Positions 44,283 through 55,275 of a stretch of DNA of 64,000 bases are shown here, piece by piece; the stretch's first letter is position 1, and the number at the start of each line of letters is the position of its first letter. Where the stretch lies: positions 2,081,001 through 2,145,000 of the forward strand of contig WPIO01000048.1 of NCBI GenBank assembly GCA_009760855.2. The letters are read 5' to 3'. The position numbers and the translations under genes are program-made. The notes below the pieces were generated by a model. That model did not search any database. It was not told where the DNA came from and was given only the letters and a program-made list of their open reading frames with translations. Origin of the DNA: Cristatella mucedo. Taxonomy: Eukaryota; Bryozoa; Phylactolaemata; Cristatellidae.

Positions 44283-44321
<39 letters not shown>
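44283..44321. repeat. (TA)n microsatellite
   Basis: About 19 uninterrupted TA units immediately next to the 3' tail side of a minus-strand SINE-A. Confidence 0.85.
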
Positions 44322-44324
<3 letters not shown>

Positions 44325-44325
<1 letters not shown>

Positions 44326-44457
44326 TTTGTATAGCGCCATAAGAGAACTTAATCTCTGTTCAGGCGATTCACATACGCCACGGGGCTCGAATCCATGACC
44401 TCGGCCAGACCTTGGTTCCCGGGGCGAGCAACTTGACCGCTGGGCCAAACCAGCTCC
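44325..44457 (-). repeat. SINE-A copy, minus strand
   Basis: In reverse: GCTGGTTTGGCCCAGCGGTC head, GGATTCGAGCCCC B-box, GTGAATCGCCTGAACAGAG and TTAAGTTCTCTTATGGCGC tail. Together with 55.1 kb this is the clearest complete SINE-A. Confidence 0.7.
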
Positions 44458-44459
44458 TA

Positions 44460-46580
44460 CCCTACCTAACCTGCTTCAAGCCCGCCATTGCCGGCCGCAT
44501 CTGGCAGGTACATCTTGAAGTCGTTTACTGGGCAGACTTTCCCACATATTTTGGCCAGATTTGGGCTTCTACGTTATCATATCCGATGTGGCTTGGACAC
44601 AGACTGGTATTGTTCCTTCGCTAAACCGCCGGTGAACAGATGTTGGATGTATTATCAGGGTAGGGTAGTCAGTGAGCAGTCGTGGTCCACGGGCAGAACT
44701 CCAGTCGGCGAGAGGGGCGAAGGGAGTCGTGCCTCCCTTTCCCCGCACGTAGTAAAATAAACTGGTGGTGTTGGTCGTCGGCTGGCGTTCTGTGCTCTGC
44801 GCGATGGCAACCAAACGACAGTCACGACATTGCGGACGCGGGAGTGGGGTGGAGCCAAGTCTGCAGACTCATCAGAAGGAGAATCTATTCCAGCCGACCA
44901 ATCAAAACCCCGGGGCTCTTCACATACACCCCAAGGCCAAAATAAAAACGGCTGACGTTAGTAGGCTCGTGTATCTTGAGGCGGTCAGAGCAGGTCCTCA
45001 AATATGGAATACCTATGCGTTGTAACCAATGCTTCAGACTTTTCTGCATAGAATACCTCGTACGTCTGTTGATCAAATCCGCCCACCAACAAACCCATAA
45101 TGGCGTACGTTACTGGCGTACGTACACCCGTAACGGCGCACACACAACAGTACAACTACTTGGTACTGCTCCATTCACCAAAAGAGCTTTTTAAAAACTC
45201 TATTTATATTCTTCTGATACTATTCTAAAATTATGACTGCAGCGGCGAACTTAACTTCTGGCAGCGTTGGCTTGGCGTCTTTCCGGGGAAACCCTCTTTC
45301 TTACCAGCCTCCAGGGGATTACTACACTGGCTGTGGGCGGGACTAAGTCGGCAATCAAGCCTGTCGTGGGCGGGACTACATTTGTCGCGTAAACGTCCTG
45401 ACTAGGATGAGGGTCGGCGCCTGTCCGGAGGAAAGTCTGCCGCACAAACGTAGGATAAGAGGGCTACGTGGTCCTCTGTCTCCAAAATCTACTACTCACC
45501 CTGCAATGTACCTAGATTTGCAGCTCCTCCCACCACAACTCGCGATTAAGCTAATAACGAATCGACGTAAGGTCGCCAGGATTAAGGAATCCTCTCACGA
45601 GATGATCTCCGAGTCTTACGGACACAGAGTACAGCCGCGAAGGTAGCCGCACGAGGTTGCGTTAGCAGCTGAGAGCTCCTTCGCGTCCACGTGACCCTAA
45701 TATATTGGCTTTGTCTACAATCGGCCAGAGTAGCGAAAGAGCCAGCTGCCACTAGCCTCCGCCGATCCCTTATGGTTGAGGTTTTATAACGTTTAATTAG
45801 TGCCGGTTTTCCAGGTATCTCAAAGATATGCACAGCGGGAAAAGGGAATGAAAAAGTTAAGCTAGTAAACCAGAACTAGAAGCTGGTGCCATCTGGCATC
45901 AGCCGACTAACCATGGAGCAACGTCTTCGGTGCAAAGGACAATTACTTTTCCCGGTGAGGCTCTTCATCAACATCTCTTGATGGTGACATGCCTCAGAAA
46001 CTTGCACAACATTCGCACAACGAGCAAGACCCAACTGCCTTCATTCACTTTTCAGCGGATTTCATGACCACGTTTGAGACGAAAATGTGTGGGTCTGCTA
46101 CACTGGGCTGAGATTGAAAAGCAGGATCCTAGCGGGCAGGTACAATCGCCATCAGGATCGGATTTCCTCGTTTTAAGCCACCCCAGCAACAATTTTCCTG
46201 ATATTTAAATGCCACCACTGTGTCGAGCACTTCGTCAGCAAGAATGCGGTCAACGCAGCCTCGTACGTGCTGCTCTAGCCAAGCTGGCTTGGGCGGGTCA
46301 AAGTTCGTCATCGCTCATGTTGTTCTTCACCCAGCTGAATTCATGGATCGTTCTACCTAGTTCTAGGATATTAAGGCTATGAACTAAAAAAGCTTATATG
46401 CCATAGTTATCTACTTAGAGTCAATGGGCAACATGTTTTAGGTCAGCTAAATTCAAGATAGTTGGCCAGCGGGTGTTAGTTTCATATTACTTCCCACTCC
46501 TTTTGCACTTTGGCCGTAACCAACGTGGACAACAATTAAAACAACACTTCTAGCCAAAGATCGAATACTGTCACCGATAA
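44460..46580. other. No gene supported
   Basis: Unassigned sequence. A GGCGGGACTA motif recurs at 45336 and 45369. No exon set is recognised. Confidence 0.35.
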
Positions 46581-46582
46581 GA

Positions 46583-46710
46583 TACTATGTACATTGCTCT
46601 AAGAGAACTTGAACTTTCTCCGAGCGCTTAACATATGCCACAGGGCTCGAGCACACTACCCTCCTTGTAAAAGACGAGCACCATAACCCTACGCTAAACC
46701 AGAGTGGCAA
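46583..46710 (-). repeat. SINE-A copy, minus strand, diverged
   Basis: In reverse it has TCTGGTTTAGCGTAGGGTTA, a GGTGCTCGTC head and a CTCGAGCCCTG B-box region, with GCGCTCGGAGAAAGTTC and a degraded tail. Confidence 0.5.
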
Positions 46711-47024
46711 CTCAGCTACACGATGACAATAGAAAATGAGCATAGCAGGCATCAAAGAGGGGTAAATATGCGTTTCGGATACAATTACCAGATGAAAAGG
46801 TTTTACATAAGCCAAAGGGGTGCAGACAGCAACAATACTCCGATCTGTCTAGTTCTCAACGATTTACCAGTACAGAGACATAGACAAGTGTCAGCCTGCT
46901 CTAAACTATAGCTAATACATACGCAACTACTTCAATGAAAGCAGAATCTGGCAAGCAGCATGAGAGCAATTGACTAACAATGACATCAGAATGGCTTCTT
47001 CATAGTAACAGTAATATGATACTT

Positions 47025-47122
47025 AGATACGTGTATAGTGCCTTTGGAGAATTAAATCAATCTGTCTGTTTGTCTCCGTCTCTGTCTGGCCTCTCTCCCC
47101 CTCCATCTCTCTCTCTCTCTCT

Positions 47123-47169
<47 letters not shown>

Positions 47170-48365
47170 CTCCTGGTCTCTCTCTCTCTCGGTATTTCTT
47201 TGTCCTCGTCTCTCCTTCTCTGCCTCTCTCGCTCTGTCTGTCTCTCTGTCTGTCTCTATGTCTGTCTCTTTGTCTGTCTCTCTGTCTTTCTCTCTGTCTC
47301 TGTTTCTCCGTGTCTGTCTCTGTCTCTCTCTCTTTCTCTCTCTAGGCACTTTACGTATGCTGTAAGGAAATCTTGTCAATAGGGTCACTGGCAACATGCT
47401 CAGTCCCAGAACGGATGATCACACAGAGGACAAGTCACACGACCTCAGCAAATAATGTGAAATGCAGGAGTGTTTTATCTTCTTTTTTTGAAGGTAGTTA
47501 AGTCAGGGGATGTGCTTACCTCAGCCGAGCGTGTGTACCCGTCTTTGGGAGCATGCGGACTAAAGGCAGGGTCTAGGCACAGCTAAGCGAATTGAGTCAG
47601 AAGATCGGACGGTACGATGCTTGGCCTGATTGGGAAGTAGCCCTGATGGATAGGTTGGAGCAAAAGAATAATGAGACCTGAAAGTTAGCGACAAAACCAT
47701 GATTTCAATACGCTGCTTTATGGGGAGCTGGAAAAAGTAGGTGAGATGGTGGTGTAGTGTGATAACTTCGACGTGCACAGCAGAAATGCATATCTGCTGA
47801 GTTTTGGACCAACTGTAAGTGGCTAATTGTACCGATTCGAAGACCTGCCACTAGTGAGTTATAGATTGGATGTCAGAAATGCAAGGGCCAACTTGGATGG
47901 GGTATCAACTTCTAAATAGGCCCGAGTGTTTTTGGTGTTAGGTAACTGAAAGTAGGCAGACCTGACAGTGAAGCCAATGTGGTCGTCTAATTAAATGTCA
48001 CTCTGGAAAGGACACCCTGATTTTGTGTAGATGTTACAGGATCGGCAGAGCCCGTTTGTATTGATCGACGTTCCAAGTTCTGAGTAACACTAGGTTAACC
48101 ATAAATAGTTAATCGGTTTTATTCCCATTTCAGAGAAAGTTTATTGCTATCCAAGTGCGAATATCAAAAATACGTTCAGCAAGGGAGTTATAGTCTGATG
48201 TGGTGGACGGCAGACAGTGATCAGAGCCCATGCACAGGTATATGTCATCTGCATTGAGATTAAAGGCTTGATTATACATCGGCAACCCGGGTAAGCATAC
48301 ATTGTGAAAAGAAGTGGACCGTTAACGGATCCTCGGGGTACCCCGTACTTCAACTTCTAGGGACA
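47025..48365 (-). pseudogene. L2 3' half, minus strand, with microsatellite in its tail
   Basis: The tail is split: GTGCCTTTGGAGAATTAAATC at 47038-47058 and CTCTAGGCACTTTACGTATGC at 47340-47360, separated by CT-rich repeats. Beyond this, diverged L2 3' UTR and coding sequence read backwards to a GVPRGSV..LLFT segment near 48290-48350. It is heavily mutated. Confidence 0.65.
47060..47345. repeat. (CT)n/(CTGT)n microsatellite
   Basis: About 285 bases of CTCTCT, CTGTCTGT and TCTCTT variants on the plus strand. Long ORFs through it (Ser-Leu or Arg-Glu repeats) are artefacts of the repeat. Confidence 0.85.
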
Positions 48366-48509
48366 AACACTTGGCTAGCAGCACACGATACTAGCTTATA
48401 AAATGACGGTGCGCCACCTAAGCTAGTAACAGCACTTACTAGGCGAAACGTGCAACGAGTTGTGACGAACAGTTGAAGAGACAATGCTAGTTTAATAGAG
48501 TGGCTGTTC

Positions 48510-49115
48510 TTAAAAAAGGTTTGGCGAAATCATGCCAACCATCCTACTGGCTGCACTGCCTATAGCCGGTACGTTGATGAACGTGGGTGCGTAAGCAAGG
48601 CCACCCATCGTGTAAAAAGGCAATGCAACACACCATGGTAAGGTAAGAAGGCAGCTAAACCCACCGCGTGAGGTGAGAAGGCAGCGAAACCCACCGCGTG
48701 TAAGGTAAGAATGCATCGAAACCCACCGCGTGTAAGGTAAGAATGCATCGAAACCCACCGCGTGTAGGGCGAGAAGGCAGCGAAACCCACTATGTAGGAA
48801 TGCAGCATCACCCACAGAGTAATGATGCAGCTCAACCCCGAAACCCACTGAGTAAGACGGCAGCGCCACCCACCGCGTGGACACTCCGCGGGCCACAACC
48901 GAGCAATCCCGGGCGGGGGAGCAATTGCCTTGCAATCGGAAGCGAAGTCCAAACGAGTATCTGAACCACGATAAATAAACGGCAGTCCTCCAAAATACTG
49001 CGATGTGTCCAACTGATAAGTGCGCACGTACCTTGTCGTTCCTGATCGAGAGAGAGTGCAGCGGTCCGCACGCTCTAAGTACAAGGCGGCAGTAGTGGAT
49101 CACCTCAGGCAGTGC

Positions 49116-49157
<42 letters not shown>

Positions 49158-49304
49158 AGGATCGACAAGCTCACACTTCAAACGAGTCGGCTTGCAGCAG
49201 TCGGGTCTTCGGCGTGGCGTCGTGACAGGACCGCGACGAAGTCGGTTCTCACTGCCGACGCCTGAATCCGGCGAGCAAGTACTGGGAAGCGTCGAAGCGC
49301 GCAT
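48510..49304 (-). CDS. Doubtful ORF through a polyproline (GGC) tract and minisatellite
   Basis: A 264-codon minus-strand ORF starts at ATG 49304 in a CpG-rich stretch, has a basic N-terminus, a run of 15 Pro from the GGC repeat at 49116-49160, a middle section, and then degenerate 11-residue repeats (RWVSMHSYLT, RGGFRCLLTS types) encoded by the minisatellite. The first 48 residues could be a genuine first exon because of the CpG-rich setting. The repeat part is probably open by chance, since a 33-bp period preserves frame. No domain is recognised. Confidence 0.25.
48598..48880. repeat. Minisatellite, about 33-bp unit, about 8-9 copies
   Basis: Variants of GAAACCCACCGCGTGTAAGG plus GTAAGAATGCATC repeat with a period near 33 bases, most regular at 48655-48790 and more diverged toward 48880. 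Because the unit is a multiple of three, a minus-strand frame stays open through it. Confidence 0.8.
49113..49160. repeat. (GGC)n trinucleotide repeat
   Basis: About 15 GGC units in a locally CpG-rich region, typical of 5' ends of animal genes, though no gene start could be confirmed. Confidence 0.8.
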
Positions 49305-49569
49305 GATCGGAAGGAATCCGCATCTGCGAAGCTTTCGCGGACCTTGATTGGTCTGTGCCTAGTTTTATGACGGGCGGCTGACGACGAGTCACAGCTCGTT
49401 GCATAATGGCCTAGATGGGAGTGGCTCGCGAGCCCCTTAGAGGCGGTCAGCGGTGCAGTTGACTCAAACTAAAGAAACTTCAATCATGACATGACAGCGT
49501 ATTTCCTTCTCTTCTCTATTGGCCCATTCATGGATGTCTGCCTTAGTTCAGCTTTAAGTAAGCATTGAC

Positions 49570-50094
49570 ATGTCTGCCACTATGGGGAATGCTATAATCA
49601 GAAGATGGTTTGCTAATGTCAAGCGAAACCTAGCATACTGTGCCAATACATATCAGGCCAGTTCCCTTGATAGATTTAAAGCTGACAGCACATGTTTCTG
49701 CATCTTTGACCTTATATGCACACGATTTAACTTACCGAGCAATATCATTTCTCGACCCTGGAGTATAACTACTCACGAAAATACCCTTGTTCTAAAGAAT
49801 ACTGACGCACGGAAATGCTTCACCAGTCAAAACTCAGTCAACTTCCAGCATATTGAACAGGGCAAACAAGCAGAAGACAAGAAACAAATCAGGCATCTTA
49901 TAAATGCAGTAAGAGATCAATTATACAGGTGCTTGGTAGCTCTACTTCTCAGATGCCGTTGCTCCAATTTATGCGAAACCTTTGATGCAGTAAGAAACCA
50001 TCTTCAAAAGGATATTATTTCATTCGCTACTCTCGCTTTCATAATATTAGCCATTTCACTTATAGTTTTTTATTTCATTACAGTTCTTTATTGA
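49570..50094 (+). CDS. Unidentified 174-codon ORF with C-terminal membrane segment
   Basis: A single open frame from ATG 49570 to TGA 50092-50094. The N-terminal 145 residues are mixed and hydrophilic with several Cys. The last 25 residues (FATLAFIILAISLIVFYFIT and a short end) form one hydrophobic segment, the layout of a tail-anchored membrane protein. An AATAAA is at 50507. It has no recognised motif, no neighbouring exon and no obvious match to the repeats here. It might be a real intronless gene, a retrocopy or a chance ORF. Confidence 0.35.
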   Translation: MSATMGNAIIRRWFANVKRNLAYCANTYQASSLDRFKADSTCFCIFDLICTRFNLPSNIISRPWSITTHENTLVLKNTDARKCFTSQNSVNFQHIEQGKQAEDKKQIRHLINAVRDQLYRCLVALLLRCRCSNLCETFDAVRNHLQKDIISFATLAFIILAISLIVFYFITVLY

Positions 50095-50519
50095 GAAAAT
50101 ATTGAGAATGTGCAGCTATGTGCATTAGCTGGACTACCTATTACCAGGATGCAATGATGTATCTCCATCTGTAACTCCACAAAGCCATAAGGACTAAGTA
50201 GGTGCTATGCAGCAGATTTCGCTGTAGCCTAAGCCTAAGCCTAAGCTATTTTTAGTACGTATAGGGTTTCCAACGTACTTCATCTTACACAGCAAAGATC
50301 AAGTAAGAAGCTTAGCTGAGTCATGACAGCAGTCGGAGAAGTGTGCATAGGGTAGCGAACAGACTTCATCTCATGTAATACTGAGTGAGTGAGAAGCATA
50401 GCTGAGTCGGAGAAGCAGTTGAGATAGTGACGCAGCATGGAAGTAGCAGCTCAGGACGACTGGAAAGAGTGTGCCATAGTTGGAAGCCGGAGAGTAGATG
50501 TCGTTAAATAAAAATTGAG

Positions 50520-51335
50520 GAAGTGAGCTCCAAAGTCAAAGACCTGCAGAGCAAAAGCTTCTGCCGCCGAGGTCTTTCAGTGTAGGAATGGAACCGCTAA
50601 TGTTGTGCCCACCGAGGACCTTCGAGCGTACCGAAGGGGGCGGGGCATATTCTCCGGGCGCTGGATCAGGGGGTGCCAAAACGGGCGCCTAATACTGGGG
50701 GGGGGGGGTGGGGCGCCGTCTGTGTAGTTCGTCCCCAGGCACCCAAAATCATTGCAATGTCATTGCTTAGGCCAGGAAGAGACTGAAGCAGGATGATCTA
50801 TAGCCACTCTTCATAGGCTTACGAATTGTCGGAGAGGGAATCTCAGCCACTCGGTGCTGACCAAACTCGGTTCGGTGAAAACTCAGTGTGCCAAAAACTC
50901 AGTTTGAATCAAGTCGTTTCGGGTTGACTCGTTGCGATACTACAGCTTTTATGAGAATGACAATTGTAGTCAATCTTGTTAACTCCTGTCAATATTTAGG
51001 TACTTGTGGTTATCGTTGTCTGAACTTGAGTTTAAGAAATGAGATCAACTAAAATTTGATTTTCTTTTACTCTCATCCCCCACGTTGCCGCCACAGCAAA
51101 TTTTCTTCGCACCGAGTTTGGTCGGCAGCAAGTTGCTGTGCACCGAGTTCTCATCGAACCGAGTTGACCGCAGGTTGGGTGAGCAGAGTGAGGAAGAAGG
51201 GGATGGGGTCCGAGCTAGCCCCCTTGGACCGATCCTATAGAAGGTGCACGAAGTGACTTGCCTCCCGGTACGGCTCTTTGGCCTCAACGATGGATCGCCA
51301 TGGCAACGAACTTCATGTTTTGTCCCATTTTTAGC
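50520..51335. other. No gene supported; G-rich patches
   Basis: Unassigned, with G-rich tracts at 50630-50715. The minus-strand ORF at 51446-51045 overlaps the SINE-B copy and has no recognised motif. Confidence 0.35.
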
Positions 51336-51339
51336 TTGA

Positions 51340-51530
51340 CCGCGTGAGCCGCGATGGCATACTAGGTAAAGTGGTGGCTTTTCACGACCTCTATAATGAA
51401 GCCGTGGGTTCGAATCATGGGGGGGGGGGAGATCGTTTATTGCCATTGCAAGCGATGCTGATAGCCGTAAAGGCTCTTCTGTCGCTGTTCAAAAGAGGCT
51501 GTTAACTCCGCTAATATTTATTTGCGCCCT
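51340..51530 (+). repeat. SINE-B copy
   Basis: GTGAGCCGCGATGGCATACT and AGGTAAAGTGG head, GTGGGTTCGAATCATGG B-box, TTTATTGCCATTGCAAGC, GTAAAGGCTCTTCTGTCGC and AAAGAGGCTGTTAACTC. A run of G interrupts the segment after the B-box. Confidence 0.65.
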
Positions 51531-53765
51531 GGCCGCTCCCGACCTTATCCTGCACTCTTAGGATGAAGACTAGATAGATTAAGCAGGATGACGAAGCTCT
51601 AACTAGATGTGCAATGAGGCGCTATCCCGACTACATTTTTATGAATGTATGGCACATACCTGTGAGTATAAGTGAGAAGCAAAGGCTAACTGCTTTCTCA
51701 TTTATTTGTTTGAGTGGTGCAATTTTTTAATCTGAAACATGGGCGTTGAATGCAAGAAAAACCAAGTCCAAAAAGGTAGTAGTTCATTTCACGTTTGCTT
51801 TGCTCCAACAGGAGAAAGAGTTTCTAATTATTTTCAGATAGCTAAACATTATTCCAATCTCTTTTGAAAATTTTGCCGCGTGGGCACAGTTAGGTTTTTA
51901 AGGGGGGTAAAGCTTGACCTCTAGCTGGCGGGGTTAGAATCCATTACAAACGTGGCGCGCTGCTTCCGCGTCCTTATAGAACTAGGCCGCAAACAAAGAG
52001 CTCGAAACGGCGCTAGTCTCAGCAGACGCGCGACGGATACTGGTGGGGCTTGAACCATGTAGCAAAGCAAGCGTAACTTGTAGGTGCTACACCAGCGCAC
52101 GAGGCACGTAGCCAACAGTAGCTGGAACTCGGCTGCGACGAAGGGCGCTCGTACCTTAGCAGTGCGAGTCCGTATCCATAGCATAAGAGAGTCCATTTGA
52201 CAGCAGCGGAAGGTTACAGGCTATCGACAGCTGACACGGAGAGCACTGTTACGACCGCCCACCCTCACTAGTTCGGGTAGCGGCACAACGCGCGTGCAAT
52301 GTGCTAAGACCCGAAGCTACCGATACGCCGAAGATAAAACGCAGCACTCAATTATACATGGGGTCACGAAGAATTGTGGTAGAACGATGCCACACTAAAC
52401 GCATGCACACTAACGGTATATCTGTTTGCTTTTGGCCTGTCAATAAATAGTGTCACATGCTTTGCACAACTTTAGTATGCCTGGTATTAAAGAAAACCCT
52501 CTTATTACTTGAACGAATTTATAGCCACGGCATCGGCTGCCACACTGCAAGGACTGCTTTTTGCGCCAGAGTGCAGCTGTCTTTATGGGCTATCCATAAG
52601 GAGTTTTCCAAATATTATGAGTCGGTATTGGCCTGCCTACCTCTAATGTAATCGCTAGAGGTCACTATGTTGATCCATAACTAGTGGTGCTCTCGTTGCT
52701 CGCTTCCAATTCTTACACTTGAGAATATACAAGTAATCCCAGTTCTCTGAGATGTGCAGCGGATCTCGAGGCTTTGGAGGTCCATTGAGAAGTTAGTTGC
52801 CGGTAGTTGAGCCTGCGGGTTACCCAAACAGGAGCCAAGTGCCCCATCGTGAGCGATATTACAGCCGCTCTATTATATGTATTTGTGGTGCCTAGCTCTA
52901 CCCAATGACTGATCTGTAAATGGATTGCTCATTGCTTGACTGCTGGCCAGAGGGCAGGTGAAGCAGTACCAGTCACCCTAGCCGGCGTAGATTCCTTGGG
53001 TTTTCCCGGGCTGGCCAATTGACTGAACGGTTGCTTGCGGTGAGGAGGTAGGACCATGCTATAGACATGCTTTGGAAAGATATTTAGCATGTTCATGCAC
53101 ACACTCGAACATAGTTTTGTTGTATTCCCAGTTAATACACACATTATTCCGCACGCAGTGCTAGCAACAACGCCGCATTAGTAAAAGCACGACAAGAGCG
53201 CGTGTATTCTACAGCCTATACACCCGGGTGACTTCCTGCTGACTCGCTAGCAGGAAGCCCAGGCTCGGCGCTCGACTCACCGACCGGCAGATCATTGCTT
53301 CAAAAACCAACCAGCTGCTGCTGTCAGGCACAAGCCTTTTCTAGTAGCCAGGTCATAAGTCACAATAATCACTATCGTACATATTCATGCATGATGCTAC
53401 TCATGAGCCTCAGCTTACCGTGGCTATTTCCTAAGCGTCCTAACGCAGCCGCAAAGCTCATAGCTCTTGATCGAGACTCAGCTGTCAAGCTCATAGCTCA
53501 TAATCGCGGGGCATTACGACGCCAACGGCTATTTGGCCTACAGCTCGAATGCCAACGTCAAGTCTCGAATCGCAACTACCTGCTTATCTAATTGCGCCAG
53601 GTTTTATTCACCGCCCCCCCGACCACAGACTATCGCTTAATCGCGAATAATGATTATCAGCAATAGCCCGGCCGGTTTAGCCGTCGGCGCCTTTTTTAAC
53701 CTGAGGCCCTCTAACGTGAACGCTAAGCGCTGCGGCAGAACGAAATGCTAGGGGACTTTGAAGAC
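51530..53765. other. No gene supported
   Basis: Unassigned. Around 52035-52110 the minus strand has a GGTTCAAGCCCC B-box-like stretch preceded by a weak A-box-like one, perhaps an old tRNA-derived relic, but the cloverleaf cannot be drawn. Confidence 0.35.
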
Positions 53766-53769
53766 TGGA

Positions 53770-55077
53770 ACGCTGGGTACCTCAAGACTTCGTCATTGGT
53801 CCGGTTCTTTTAACTGTTTATACTCTCCCTCTTGCCGATGTGATTGCCAAGCACAATCTAGGCATTCATCTCTATGCGGATGACTTTTGAGTTGTACCTT
53901 TGCTTTGATCCCTCCCACCCCTCCAGCACGTCGAATTTTCTCAACTCCTTACTGCATGTATTGATGACATCCGCACATGGATGGCAGCAGATTTTCTTAA
54001 ACTAAACGATGATAAAACTAAATTACTAGTTATGGGCAAACCAAGTTTGATTCAGAAACTGGAAAGGCTGACGCTCAAAGTCGGCTCTGCTTGCATATCT
54101 TCCGTTGAATCTACACGAAATCAGGGTGTCGTGTTCCAAAGTGACTTATCGTTAGACGACCGCATCATCTCCACAATCAAGTTTGCCTACTTTCAGCTAC
54201 ATAACGATACTAAAATTCGGGCTTTTTTTTAGATAAGGATACCATATCTAAGTTGGTCCATGCATTTGTGACATCTCGTCTTGACTTCTGTGACTTACTG
54301 CTTGCTGGCCTAGCGGCATGCGTAATTAATCGCGTGCACCCGGTGCAAAACCCTGCAGCTAGACTTGTATGTCGTGAGCACCGCAGTTGCCACATCTCGC
54401 CGACCTGCACTGGCTACGAGTCAAGCAACGAATCGACTTTAAGGTTTTGTTGCTCACTTTTAGGTCCCTTGATTCTTTGACTCAAGCCTACCTATCCGAT
54501 CTAATAATAATAATAATAATGCATTTGATAAAGCGCCCTCAGAGAACTCAATCTCTCTCTCTAGGCGCTTTACATTTGCTGCAAATGGAAATGCAATTGA
54601 ATGGTGATCTACTCGCCCACCTGGCTAAGCATCGTACCACCCGCTTTTCGGAATCTAACTGTTTACCTATACCTCGTACAAACCTCAAATCCTTGGGAGA
54701 CCGTGCATTTAGTTCGTATGCTCCCAAAGCCTGGAACTCACTGCCGACTTGCGTCCCGACATCCCCTGACTTGACCACATTTAAAAAGAAATTAAAAATG
54801 CACCTATTAATGACAGCATTTAGTGGGTCCTTGTGATTTGTCCTTTATGTGCTTATGCATGCTGACACTGTTGCATGCTGCCACTAACCGCAGTTGCATG
54901 CTGTCCTTGTGCATGTCACCACAAACCATGTTATTCATGTTGTTTATCAAGAAACTCACCCTCCGAAGTCCACCGTACCACTCACCACTCGATCACGCTT
55001 CCTTTGCAGCTAATGTAAAGCGCCTAGAAAGAGATTGGGTCCTCTGTGGATGCTTTATCAAGTGTATTATTATTATT
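53770..55077 (+). pseudogene. L2 3' half and tail, plus strand, with nested insertion
   Basis: Degraded [20 protein letters not shown] and a broken YADD region near 53880 lead into a readable frame (53981-54232): DDKTKLLVMGKPSLIQKLE and GVVFQSDLSLDD. The next frames give ARLVCREHRSCHI, RIDFKVLLLTFRSL and, after the nested insert, LAKHRTTRFSESN and AFSSYAPKAWNSLP. The tail (AATGTAAAGCGCCTAG) ends in (ATT)n at 55075. Several frameshifts make it inactive. Confidence 0.8.
54503..54605 (-). mobile_element. About 103-bp truncated L2 tail inserted in L2, TSD GATCT
   Basis: (AAT)n plus the L2 tail hairpin in reverse, flanked by GATCT at 54498-54502 and 54606-54610. The host L2 reads continuously when the insert and one GATCT are removed. 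This fits an extreme 5'-truncated retroposition. Confidence 0.75.
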
Positions 55078-55134
55078 AACGCTAGGTGACCCGCTACGGC
55101 TGCCCAGCCAGAGTTGTGTAATGAGTGCTGAGCT

Positions 55135-55275
55135 GGTTTGGCCCAGTGGTTAAGGTAGGTACTCGCCCCTACCAAGGTGTGACCGAGGTCGCGGGGTCGA
55201 GCCCTGAGGCATACGTGAAGTGCCTGAATAGATAATTATTTCGCTGAGGGGCTATGCAAACGAATTATAAAAGAA
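55135..55275 (+). repeat. SINE-A copy
   Basis: CTGGTTTGGCCCAGTGGTTAAG head with an A-box-like part, GCGGGGTCGAGCCCTGAGG (B-box), GTGAAGTGCCTGAATAG, then TTTCGCTGAGGGGCTATGC and an A-rich 3' end. Confidence 0.7.

Noticed and set aside
46980-47397. ORFs with Ser-Leu or Arg-Glu repeats on both strands
   Set aside because: They arise from the CT microsatellite; none contains a domain.
48598-48880. CRISPR-like array
   Set aside because: The repeat units are contiguous and variable with no unique spacers; this is a minisatellite in a eukaryotic genome.
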